Assembly (NCBI GenBank): GCA_964526735.1
Contig: CAZGLO010000086.1
Coordinates: 1 to 13,983 of the forward strand
Reading direction: 5' to 3'
Source: JAAUSY01 sp964526735
Lineage (GTDB): Bacteria; Chloroflexota; Chloroflexia; Chloroflexales; Chloroflexaceae
DNA length: 13,983 nt
Part shown: positions 8,004 to 13,983 of the stretch, one piece after another
Numbering within the stretch: the first letter of the stretch is position 1
How the letters are laid out: each line of letters begins with the position of its first letter
Position numbers and translations under genes: made by a program
The notes under the pieces: model-generated
What the model saw: the letters and a program-made list of their open reading frames with translations, nothing else
What the model was told of the DNA's origin: nothing
Databases searched by the model: none

Positions 8004-11000
8004 ATGCCCAGTTTTCTTAAGAATCATCCTACTCTCACGATATTGCAGGTCTGTATCCTCATCGGTATTTTGTTCTTGTGGTTATGGCAGCAATATTTCC
8101 TGATATGGATCATTGTTGTTGCCGACGCGGTCGGGATGTTTACGTTCTTGCGGTACCATTTTCCCGACAGCCATGCGACGCTTGAGACGTTGAAAGAAGC
8201 ATGGTCTACCGCCACCGAATGGGCAGATCGACAAATACAATCATTTCTTGCCTTGGTTCACCGCCAAACAGATGCATTCCTCGGTCGCTATTACACGTGG
8301 CTTCTCACCACCTACGGACATATCAACACCTTTGGTCTCTACCACCGCAAAGACGACCACGATAACCATCACAATGGCCATACGGAAAACACGGAAAACA
8401 ACCAGTGTCAAGCGACAATCCCCATTTGGGATATTTTTATCAATGTGGGAATAGCACGCGGTTTGTCTGCATCATTGGGGAGATCACAACGCAATCTTGG
8501 GTTGTATGGGACAGCAGGTGTCGCGGATGCCGATATATGGCATTTCCTACGAGAACGGAGCCTTCGGAAAACCACCTCCCACGATACGTTGGTCGTGATT
8601 GGGAACACCGGGTGCGGGAAGACGACATTGATGTACTACCTTGCCCTCGCCTTCTGCACACATGTCTACCACCGCTACCGTGTCAAGCCCTACATCCCGA
8701 TGTTGCTGCCGCTGCGGGAGCATGTCGACCGCATCGTCAACAACCCACACGCATCCCTCGCCACGCTGCTGCAAGAGTATTTTGGCTCCGAAGCACCCGA
8801 AGATCGTCGCCTCAATCCTCCAGATGGGTGGTTTGAGCAGCAGTTGAGCCAAAAACGCTGTATCGTGCTGTTCGATGGCTTGGGGGGCATTCAGCAAGAT
8901 AAACGGCGAATAGTGACGTATTGGATAGACCGACAGATTGCCGTCTACCCACGCGCACAATTCGTATTGACCTCACGAGAAGGAAGCTATCACGAAGCGC
9001 CGCTGGCAGATGACACCCCCTGTTCTATAGTGGAAATCTGTTCGTTCACCCCAGAACAACGCAAAGCTTTTCTCGAGAAGTGGTATGAGGCAACACAATC
9101 TGCCCAAGCTACCCAATCTACCCAATCTGCCAATGGCTCTTCACAGGACACATCGAAAGCAAAAGCACAACACATCATTACCGCGATAGAGAAACGCAGC
9201 ACTCTGCGAAAATTGGCGGGTAATCCGTTCCTGCTGACCATGATAGCGCTTGATCAGGCGGAAGAAAGTGGTAATCCCCTTCAAGACCTTCCCCACTCAC
9301 GCCTTGAACTCTACCACAGCATTTATGAGAAGTTGCTCAATCGGCCAATGTATAAGGCAGAGAAGGCAGGAATAAATGCAGGGGCGGAGGAAGGAAGAGG
9401 AGACCCTACGCTCAAAGACCAACTGCTGCGCTCAATCGCACTGGCAATGATGAATGACAAGCGTGTTGATATCACTACAACAGAAGCAGGTACGCTCTTT
9501 GAGCAGCACATCCAAGAATCCCAAGGTTCGGACGAGCTTCATAACAGCCTCCGCACTGATGATCCGGCTGCTATTCTCTCCTATTTATCTACGTCAACGA
9601 ATCTCATCATGCCGATTGAGGGCGACCGATGGATTTTTGTGCACTCTTCATTCCGCGAATATATTGCCGCGTTAGCGTTGTCTAGTCAGCAAACAGAACC
9701 CAATTGGCGGGACATGGTGACGAAGACGTGGTGGTATGAAACGCTTGCGTTCTGCGCCGCGATGCGTGATGCGACACCCATTGTGCAGGCCTGTTTGGAG
9801 GAAGACACGGTAGACTCAATCGCGCTTGCACTGCATTGTGCTGAGGTCAAGCACTCCCTTAATCCAGCTATTGAGCAGCAGGTGAATGATGTGCTTGTGC
9901 GTGACTTGGAGCATCCCTCTGACTTGACGCGCCAACGCCTGGCCGCCCATATGCGTTTGACGCGCCGCCTTGAGGAACAGAAAAACCGTGTAGACCCCAC
10001 CTTTATCACCTGTGCTGAGTATCAGCTCTTCTTGGACGATATGCGGTCACAAAACCACTATCTCCAACCGGATCATTGGCCAGACTACCATTTTCCATTG
10101 GAAGAGGTTCGGGCACCGGTGATGGGCCTGCGGGCACAGGATGCCAATAGTTATTGCGAATGGCTGACCAAGCGTTATGGCGGTGGATTTACCTACCGCC
10201 TCCCCACTATGGAAGAGGCCAAAACGGTAGCGGCGGCAGAGGCAGAAGAAGCCCTTCTTGCCACGTGGTGCCGGGAAGATGCCGGGAATGAGCTGTTTAT
10301 CCTGGCGGGGTTGTCAAGCAAACAGCAGGAAGATCTCCTTTCGCGGCTGGAGGAAATTCGTGTTTCGCAAGAGCTTGAGGTGCCGTTGCCACGGGGGCGG
10401 GTATTTAACCTTGATCTGAGCCTCAGTACCATGCTCAATCTCGACCGTGGTCTGGCCTACGACCTCAATGATTCCATCGCGACAGTGCTTGCCCTCGATG
10501 CTGGCCAAAACGTCACGACACAAACACATGGCCACGACCACGATCTTGCGCTGGCCGTGTCGATTGCACTCGATTTTGACCGCGTCCTAGACTGTACCGT
10601 CGATCTTGACCTTGATCTTAACCGTGCACTGGCGCTCGATCTCGTGATTGCGCTTGATTTCAACCGTACGATTGCGCTTGACTTTGCGCTGGCGATTGAC
10701 CGTCAGAAGGAGCGGGCCTCTGTCGATATGTTCAACTATGAGCAGGCACGGATGCTGCTTGACTATATGGACGCGGAAGGTGAGTTTTTGAAGCACCGAC
10801 GTATCCGCCTCCTCAAAGCCGTCCTTGATGTACTTATTGCGGGGAAGGGCGATGTACGCGATGTGCGCGGGGCGTGGCGGCGCTATGCCGCACTGTTGCT
10901 TGAATATGCGTGGATTGGCTATGACCAGGCCAAATATCACAGCCCGTCGTGGTTGGAACGGCTGATCCCTCCTCCTCCCCACAAGCGACATCGGCTCAAA

Positions 11001-11135
11001 GCACGGCAAATGCTCCTCGACTCCTGTTGGTGGCTGTACATCGTGATGGCACGAGAAGCCGGTACCTTGCCACCGTGGGAAGGGGTACGGGTTGTGCGCG
11101 ATGACCGGGCAACCGATGCGGCAGAAGTGTTCTGA
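8004..11135 (+). CDS. Membrane-anchored NACHT NTPase with SUMF1-like segment and 14-residue repeats
   Basis: The 1043-residue protein opens with two hydrophobic segments (about 10-50), predicted to anchor it in the membrane with the rest cytoplasmic. A His/Asp/Asn-rich linker follows (114-126). The NACHT domain has Walker A GNTGCGKT (200-207), Walker B IVLFDGLGGI with D291, and the TSR motif (323-325). A Gln/Ser/Thr linker (364-381) interrupts it, and helical regions with FLLTMIAL and FVHSSFREYIAALAL follow, typical of the NACHT winged-helix part. Residues about 667-745 resemble the front of a formylglycine-generating enzyme (SUMF1/FGE-sulfatase) fold: AEYQLFL, DANSYCEWLTKR, YRLPTMEEA. The usual GNVWEW end is missing. 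Residues 845-900 are four 14-residue repeats, then a helical C-terminus. NACHT proteins are STAND switches in signalling and phage defence; that role here is inferred. An in-frame TTG at 7905 would add 33 residues, but ATG 8004 has AAAGG at 7993-7997 and lies after the promoter candidate. Confidence 0.87.
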   Translation: MPSFLKNHPTLTILQVCILIGILFLWLWQQYFLIWIIVVADAVGMFTFLRYHFPDSHATLETLKEAWSTATEWADRQIQSFLALVHRQTDAFLGRYYTWLLTTYGHINTFGLYHRKDDHDNHHNGHTENTENNQCQATIPIWDIFINVGIARGLSASLGRSQRNLGLYGTAGVADADIWHFLRERSLRKTTSHDTLVVIGNTGCGKTTLMYYLALAFCTHVYHRYRVKPYIPMLLPLREHVDRIVNNPHASLATLLQEYFGSEAPEDRRLNPPDGWFEQQLSQKRCIVLFDGLGGIQQDKRRIVTYWIDRQIAVYPRAQFVLTSREGSYHEAPLADDTPCSIVEICSFTPEQRKAFLEKWYEATQSAQATQSTQSANGSSQDTSKAKAQHIITAIEKRSTLRKLAGNPFLLTMIALDQAEESGNPLQDLPHSRLELYHSIYEKLLNRPMYKAEKAGINAGAEEGRGDPTLKDQLLRSIALAMMNDKRVDITTTEAGTLFEQHIQESQGSDELHNSLRTDDPAAILSYLSTSTNLIMPIEGDRWIFVHSSFREYIAALALSSQQTEPNWRDMVTKTWWYETLAFCAAMRDATPIVQACLEEDTVDSIALALHCAEVKHSLNPAIEQQVNDVLVRDLEHPSDLTRQRLAAHMRLTRRLEEQKNRVDPTFITCAEYQLFLDDMRSQNHYLQPDHWPDYHFPLEEVRAPVMGLRAQDANSYCEWLTKRYGGGFTYRLPTMEEAKTVAAAEAEEALLATWCREDAGNELFILAGLSSKQQEDLLSRLEEIRVSQELEVPLPRGRVFNLDLSLSTMLNLDRGLAYDLNDSIATVLALDAGQNVTTQTHGHDHDLALAVSIALDFDRVLDCTVDLDLDLNRALALDLVIALDFNRTIALDFALAIDRQKERASVDMFNYEQARMLLDYMDAEGEFLKHRRIRLLKAVLDVLIAGKGDVRDVRGAWRRYAALLLEYAWIGYDQAKYHSPSWLERLIPPPPHKRHRLKARQMLLDSCWWLYIVMAREAGTLPPWEGVRVVRDDRATDAAEVF
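10536..10703 (+). repeat. Four 14-residue Asp/Leu repeats inside the NACHT protein
   Basis: Residues 845-900 read as four consecutive 14-mers without gaps: DHDLALAVSIALDF, DRVLDCTVDLDLDL, NRALALDLVIALDF and NRTIALDFALAIDR. Each begins with Asp or Asn, usually followed by Arg, and alternates Leu/Ile/Ala with Asp. A more degenerate stretch of the same composition (about 800-825, NLDLSLSTMLNLDRGLAYDL) precedes it. The DNA carries GCGCTTGAT/GCACTCGAT variants, consistent with tandem duplication followed by drift. Confidence 0.75.
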
Positions 11136-11163
11136 GAGACCGATAAGATCATTGGGAGGGGCC

Positions 11164-12504
11164 GTGATACGGGTATTACATCTTGCTGATTTGCATATTG
11201 GGGTGGAGACATATGGCCGCATTGACCCCACAACGGGGTTGCACACTCGCTTGCTAGATTATCTACAGCGGCTGGATGAGGCGTTGGATATTGGCCGCAA
11301 CAAGGGCGTTGATCTTGTCCTCATTGCGGGAGATATCTACAAAAACCGCATACCAAACCCCACCCATCAACGTGAATTTGCCAAGCGCGTGGGGGAGTTG
11401 TGCAATGAAGGGATTGCCGTATTCCTGCTCACCGGCAATCACGATGTCTCCTCATCGGCGGGGCGAGCGCATTCGGTTGAGATCTTCGACACGTTGCGGG
11501 TAAAAGGGGTGACCGTGGCGGATCGCCCCTACCTGCACACCATTGCCACCCGCAAAGGGCCAATACAGATTATTGCGATGCCGTGGGTGACACGCCATAA
11601 CCTGCTGACCCGTGATGACATGCACATGGCGTCCTTCCAAAAGATTAATGATACTATCCAGGAGCGGGTAGAGGAGTTTATTGCGCACAAGTGTCAAGAG
11701 CTTGACCCAACAACCCCCGCCATCCTGACAATGCATGCGACGGTTGATGGTGCGCAGATTGGGGCAGAACGCGGGATGACGCTTGGGCAGGAGATGATCA
11801 TCCCGCAAAGTGTGGTGGCGAACCCTGCGGTTGACTATGTGGCGATGGGGCATATTCACCGTCATCAGGCGATTGGCGAAACACCACCTATTGTGTATGC
11901 CGGGAGTATTGAGCGTATCGACTTTGGCGAGCGGGATGAGACAAAGGGGTGTGTCATCGTCGATGTGGAAAAGGGAGATGCCCAATGGATGTTTTATCCT
12001 TTGGCGGCGCGGCCATTCCGCAGCCTCTCCCTCGATCTCCGTTCCCGCAATGTGAGTGCGCTACCAACCCTCCTCGAGCGCGCCATCGCAAGACAACCTT
12101 TGGAAAACGCAATCGTTCGAGTGCGGGTGCAGGCAACAGGCGAACAGGCAGTTTCGGTTGATGAGGAGCATATCCGTCGCCAGCTCGAAGAAGCAGGGGC
12201 TTTTTTGATTGCCTCTGTTTCCGTTGAGGTCGATAGCGAGACACGACGCCGCTTCGCCGATGCCGAACAGGAGATTATACAAGGATTATCGCCGCAAAGA
12301 GCGCTGGAACTCTTCTTCCAAGCAAAAGAAATACCGCCAGAACGGATGAATCAGTTACTCGGCGCGGTAGATGAGCTGTTGCGCGAAGAGGTGGGTACCC
12401 AAGATGTAACCCAGGGCACATCTTCTCCCCATTCCTATAGCCACGGCGACCCCGAACATGAAGATGAGGATGTGGTAGAAGGGCAAATAGAACCGGAAAA
12501 ATAG
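11164..12504 (+). CDS. sbcD: SbcD/Mre11-like DNA repair nuclease subunit
   Basis: The 446-residue protein has the five phosphoesterase motifs of the Mre11/SbcD nuclease in order: DLH (D9, H11), GD (G56, D57), GNHD (91-94), the lone histidine in TMHATV (H191) and GHIH (229-232). These bind the two Mn ions that cut DNA ends and hairpins in the SbcCD/Mre11-Rad50 complex. All residues are present, so catalysis should be intact. A capping region and an acidic C-terminus (EDEDVVEGQIEPEK) follow. I choose GTG 11164: GGGAGGGG (11153-11160) is three bases upstream and the product begins directly with the canonical beta strand. The earlier in-frame ATG at 11092 would overlap the NACHT gene by 44 bases. 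The gene follows the NACHT stop by 28 bases, so it is probably in the same operon. Unusually, no sbcC/rad50 partner follows; the next gene is convergent. Confidence 0.9.
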   Translation: MIRVLHLADLHIGVETYGRIDPTTGLHTRLLDYLQRLDEALDIGRNKGVDLVLIAGDIYKNRIPNPTHQREFAKRVGELCNEGIAVFLLTGNHDVSSSAGRAHSVEIFDTLRVKGVTVADRPYLHTIATRKGPIQIIAMPWVTRHNLLTRDDMHMASFQKINDTIQERVEEFIAHKCQELDPTTPAILTMHATVDGAQIGAERGMTLGQEMIIPQSVVANPAVDYVAMGHIHRHQAIGETPPIVYAGSIERIDFGERDETKGCVIVDVEKGDAQWMFYPLAARPFRSLSLDLRSRNVSALPTLLERAIARQPLENAIVRVRVQATGEQAVSVDEEHIRRQLEEAGAFLIASVSVEVDSETRRRFADAEQEIIQGLSPQRALELFFQAKEIPPERMNQLLGAVDELLREEVGTQDVTQGTSSPHSYSHGDPEHEDEDVVEGQIEPEK

Positions 12505-12522
12505 GGGTGAGGAGAGAGGTTG

Positions 12523-12954
12523 TTATCCTTTACTTTCTCGCATCAACCGCCCCCATGCGCGGTGATAGCGTCGGAGTAGTTCAGCGGTGCGTTCGGTGAA
12601 ATGCGGGAGACGGCGAATGTCCATATTGTGCTTAAGATCTGCGATCTTGACGGCGCGGGCGAGGGGGTTAGGGGCGAGTCGTTCGATAAACTCGTCATAT
12701 GCTTCTTCCTCCCGCCGCGTCACGCAGTTGACCGCCTCAACGACATCGGGGGGATACCCTTGGGCAACGAGGTCATCGAGGGTGTAGGGAGTATCTTCGA
12801 CCACGTCGTGCAGCACCGCAACGATTTTGGCCGTTTCACTGTGCATCTGCATCATCAGGTGGAGGGGGTGCAAGATGTAGGGAGCACCGGCCTTATCTAG
12901 CTGGCCACGGTGGGCATTGACTGCCAGGATAATCGCATCTTCAAGCGTTGGCAT
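12523..12954 (-). CDS. Small HD-domain hydrolase, SpoT/MESH1-like (small alarmone hydrolase type)
   Basis: The 143-residue protein is a single HD domain of the RelA/SpoT hydrolase kind. It shows AHRGQLDKAGAPYILHPL (H15, H29), the HD pair and acidic motif LHDVVEDT (H49, D50, E53, D54), and KIADLKHNMD (D106, N110). These are the metal- and nucleotide-binding positions of (p)ppGpp 3'-pyrophosphohydrolases. No synthetase, TGS or ACT domain is present and the length fits a stand-alone hydrolase. Hydrolysis of (p)ppGpp or a related nucleotide is therefore likely but not proven. The start ATG at 12954 has GAGAGGG about eight bases upstream. The gene converges on sbcD with 18 bases between stops, and lies 125 bases downstream of the split tRNA-Arg on the same strand, so read-through is possible. 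Confidence 0.85.
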   Translation of the reverse strand: MPTLEDAIILAVNAHRGQLDKAGAPYILHPLHLMMQMHSETAKIVAVLHDVVEDTPYTLDDLVAQGYPPDVVEAVNCVTRREEEAYDEFIERLAPNPLARAVKIADLKHNMDIRRLPHFTERTAELLRRYHRAWGRLMRESKG

Positions 12955-12996
12955 GATATAGCCCTCTCAGGCGTTATGGGGAAATGGGCCAACAAA

Positions 12997-13066
12997 GCCA
13001 CCGACGGCAAACACGACCCATGCCGTATGATGATGACGGATAATGACGGATGATGACGGCGGTGGC
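12997..13066 (-). repeat. Tandem 10-base repeat flanked by inverted 7-base arms
   Basis: Three copies of TGATGACGGA lie at 13031-13040, 13041-13050 (one mismatch) and 13051-13060 (last base differs). GCCACCG (12997-13003) and CGGTGGC (13060-13066) are complementary arms around them, with a 56-base loop. On the minus strand this follows the tRNA by 14 bases, and the second arm is followed by TTTGTT, so it could slow or stop tRNA transcription. The loop is too long for a standard terminator. Confidence 0.4.
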
Positions 13067-13174
13067 TCTATTGGTGATGTGGCGCCCCCGAACGGACTCG
13101 AACCGCTGACACAAGGTTTGTAGGGTAGGAGAGGTAGCACACACCATGTGGTGATGGGGTTTTCCCCCCCCTCC

Positions 13175-13208
13175 GAACCGTGCATGCGACTTTCACCGCA
13201 CACGGCTC
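13175..13208 (-). ncRNA. Group II intron domain V
   Basis: In RNA sense this 34-nt hairpin pairs GAGCCGUG with CACGGUUC (eight pairs, one G-U). A two-nucleotide UG bulge on the 3' side and an upper stem UGCGGU/GUCGCA closed by a GAAA tetraloop follow. The AGC catalytic triad sits at positions 2-4. All of these match the metal-binding catalytic core of group II introns. The 3' splice site is 55 nt downstream, as expected for one intervening domain VI. Confidence 0.95.
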
Positions 13209-13511
13209 TCCATGAGACACGTTCTGTACAGGACTAAGAAGCGATGTGTAGGGTGGACACGTATCTCACTGCTTCCCTTCGCCGCGTAGATGGCTTTCCC
13301 ATCCTCAAACTACTACGGAAGCTCCGCCCCATCAGCGAGCAAGACCAACATCTCTTGACACTCTGCCGATGGTTCCCACGTTCACGAGGGATGCGTCACT
13401 GTCTGCCACGTAGGTTGGTTCTATACGCCGATCCTCCCACACACAGTATGATGCATTGGGAGGGGGAGGTGAGAGACCATATCATGGGAAGTGATATCAT
13501 CTTCAAGGCCC

Positions 13512-13538
13512 TGATCTCTTTGATCTGATCTCTTGATC
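13512..13538 (-). repeat. Small tandem duplication within the intron
   Basis: TGATCTCTTTGATC (13512-13525) is followed by TGATCTCTTGATC (13526-13538), differing by one T. It lies about 270-297 nt into the intron, just after the candidate EBS1 hairpin, so it probably extends a peripheral helix or linker and not the catalytic core. Confidence 0.6.
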
Positions 13539-13549
13539 TGACCCATTTG

Positions 13550-13571
13550 GGCAGCTATTCCCGTCGCTGCC
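13550..13571 (-). other. Candidate EBS1 hairpin of the group II intron
   Basis: In RNA sense, a perfect six-pair stem GGCAGC/GCUGCC holds the ten-base loop GACGGGAAUA. GGGAA of the loop can pair with UUCCU, the last five bases of the 5' exon (tRNA positions 32-36), with one G-U pair at the splice site. Its location about 240-260 nt into the intron fits domain I. The base 5' of it (C) does not pair with the first 3'-exon base (A), so a IIA-type delta contact is not supported. Confidence 0.55.
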
Positions 13572-13856
13572 ATACCTCACCTCGCTCGCCCACAACCGCC
13601 TGTTTGGCAGGGAGAGGTGGACAAGGAGCAAAACCCGACGCCTCAACAAACCTTCGCTTGCGCTAACCCTATGGCAACTCTCCCGATGATCTCCGCTTTA
13701 CACCTGGCACTGTGTTGGCAGCACCACGCATAGGAGGTCGGGACGGCTCCGCTTCCCCAAAGCCGGTAGCATACATGCTACATTCATCCCCCGCGCCTCG
13801 TGGCGCACAGGAAACCTTTGCTCTATCCTACTGAGCTACGGGGGCCTACGAAGATG

Positions 13857-13885
13857 AGTCTACCACAGGAGTGGGAGAGAAGCAA
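13857..13885 (-). promoter_or_regulatory. Candidate promoter of the split tRNA-Arg
   Basis: On the minus strand TTGCTT (13885-13880) and TAGACT (13862-13857) are separated by exactly 17 bases. Transcription would begin a few bases before the tRNA 5' end at 13845, as usual for tRNA genes. The hexamers match the sigma-70 consensus only partly (three and four of six). Confidence 0.4.
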
Positions 13886-13937
13886 CTGGAGAACCCTTCT
13901 GTGTTGGTTTTTGATATGGTGCTCTTCGCTTCATAGA

Positions 13938-13983
13938 TGTTTACCCTTCAGGGCGTTCCTCCCACCGCTGAAAGCGGGTGGGA
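13938..13983 (-). mobile_element. Possible IS200/IS605-type element end (hairpin) at the window edge
   Basis: A near-perfect hairpin pairs TCCCA (13960-13964) with TGGGA (13979-13983) and CCGCT (13965-13969) with AGCGG (13973-13977), with a GAA loop and one bulged G. Read on the minus strand, it is followed by GGAACGCCCTGAAGGG. A GC-rich hairpin ending in TGGGAGGA is a shape I know from the 3' ends of TnpB-linked omega RNAs. The element would extend past the right edge. A plain terminator hairpin is the alternative, but there is no T-run. Confidence 0.33.

Larger units (their letters stand above)
13120..13808 (-). ncRNA. ORF-less group II intron (689 nt) in tRNA-Arg
   Basis: The insertion begins GTGCGCC, matching the group II 5' consensus GUGYG, and ends CCCTAC, matching the 3' AY rule. 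It contains a canonical domain V (13175-13208). From there to the end is a domain VI hairpin whose 3' strand leaves an A seven nucleotides from the splice site (13126), the candidate lariat branch point. A segment at 13271-13325 (in RNA sense GGAGCTTCCGTAGTAG, then GGGAAAGCC and GGCGAAGGGAAGC) resembles the domain III/IV region that precedes the maturase ORF in RT-encoding bacterial introns of the mitochondrial-like class (from memory of the family). No reverse transcriptase or maturase frame occurs on the sense strand, and the size is about that of a bare ribozyme core. Splicing would need self-splicing or a maturase from elsewhere. A group I intron is excluded by domain V and by the lack of a terminal G. 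Confidence 0.9.
13080..13845 (-). tRNA. tRNA-Arg(CCU), split by a group II intron in the anticodon loop
   Basis: The 5' exon is 13845-13809 and the 3' exon 13119-13080, 77 nt when joined. Acceptor stem: GCCCCCG (13845-13839) with CGGGGGC (13090-13084), seven pairs. D-arm: GCTC and GAGC around AGTAGGATA. Anticodon stem: AAGGT (13818-13814) with ACCTT (13117-13113), five pairs. Loop: TTCCT, then the intron, then AA, giving anticodon CCU, which reads AGG. A five-base variable region and T-arm AGCGG-TTCGAGT-CCGTT follow. Discriminator G is followed by an encoded CCA (13082-13080). Every stem is formed only when the two halves are joined, and all pairs are intact, so the gene is probably functional. 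AGG decoding would require removal of the 689-nt insertion. Confidence 0.93.

Noticed and set aside
9093..9146. Short ACCCAATCT repeats as a CRISPR or regulatory repeat
   Set aside because: The repeats are in frame and encode the Gln/Ser/Thr linker of the NACHT protein; there are no spacers of constant length.
11092..11163. Upstream ATG start for sbcD
   Set aside because: It would overlap the NACHT gene and add 24 residues before the canonical first strand; GTG 11164 has a clear GGGAGGGG and starts the family's usual N-terminus.
13080..13119. Two separate tRNA fragments or tRNA-end attachment-site scars
   Set aside because: The halves are different ends of one tRNA, pair perfectly in all stems when joined, and the gap has group II splice ends and domain V. 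An integrative-element scar would duplicate the 3' end instead.
13244..13528. Plus-strand open frame of 94 residues
   Set aside because: It is antisense to the group II intron, has no recognisable domain, and its codons overlap the domain III-like segment and the tandem repeat.
13120..13808. Group I intron in the tRNA
   Set aside because: Group I introns end in G; this one ends in C. A canonical domain V and GUGCG start identify group II.

Overview
The window looks like chromosomal DNA from a Chloroflexota bacterium (Ardenticatenia/Chloroflexia-like). The clues are a secreted choice-of-anchor Q protein ending in a short aromatic-L-P-aliphatic tail (RIFLPIIMQQ), a membrane-anchored NACHT NTPase with a formylglycine-enzyme-like segment, a large GT-C-like membrane protein, and a fairly high GC content. 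The assignment rests on protein style, because no rRNA or other phylogenetic marker is present.

Layout: 1-56 looks like the right end of an IS200/IS605-type (TnpB) element. It is followed by a GT-C-like polytopic membrane protein (83-2311), a 370-base gap with a candidate promoter, a CPBP-family intramembrane protease (2682-3599) and an MFS exporter (3665-4948) on the plus strand. A 925-residue secreted beta-helix protein (4992-7769) lies on the minus strand. Its upstream region, 7770-8003, is shared with a divergent plus-strand pair: a NACHT ATPase (8004-11135), then an SbcD/Mre11-like nuclease (11164-12504). The nuclease has no sbcC beside it. A convergent minus-strand gene (12523-12954) encodes a small SpoT/MESH1-like HD hydrolase.

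The most remarkable region is 13080-13845 on the minus strand. It is a complete tRNA-Arg(CCU) gene split in its anticodon loop, between positions 36 and 37, by a 689-nt insertion. The insertion has the hallmarks of a group II intron: a GUGCG 5' end, a 34-nt domain V with AGC triad and GAAA tetraloop, a domain VI with a candidate branch A seven nucleotides from the end, a 3' AC end, and a hairpin loop that can pair with the 5' exon as EBS1. It encodes no maturase. Bacterial tRNA introns are classically group I, so an ORF-less group II intron here is unusual, and decoding of AGG codons would depend on its splicing. The window ends in a strong hairpin (13960-13983) resembling another transposon or omega-RNA end.

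The genes do not form one pathway. The NACHT-SbcD pair, 28 bases apart, is the only clear operon and could be a defence or stress module. CPBP and MFS may be co-transcribed, and the HD hydrolase may be read through from the tRNA.
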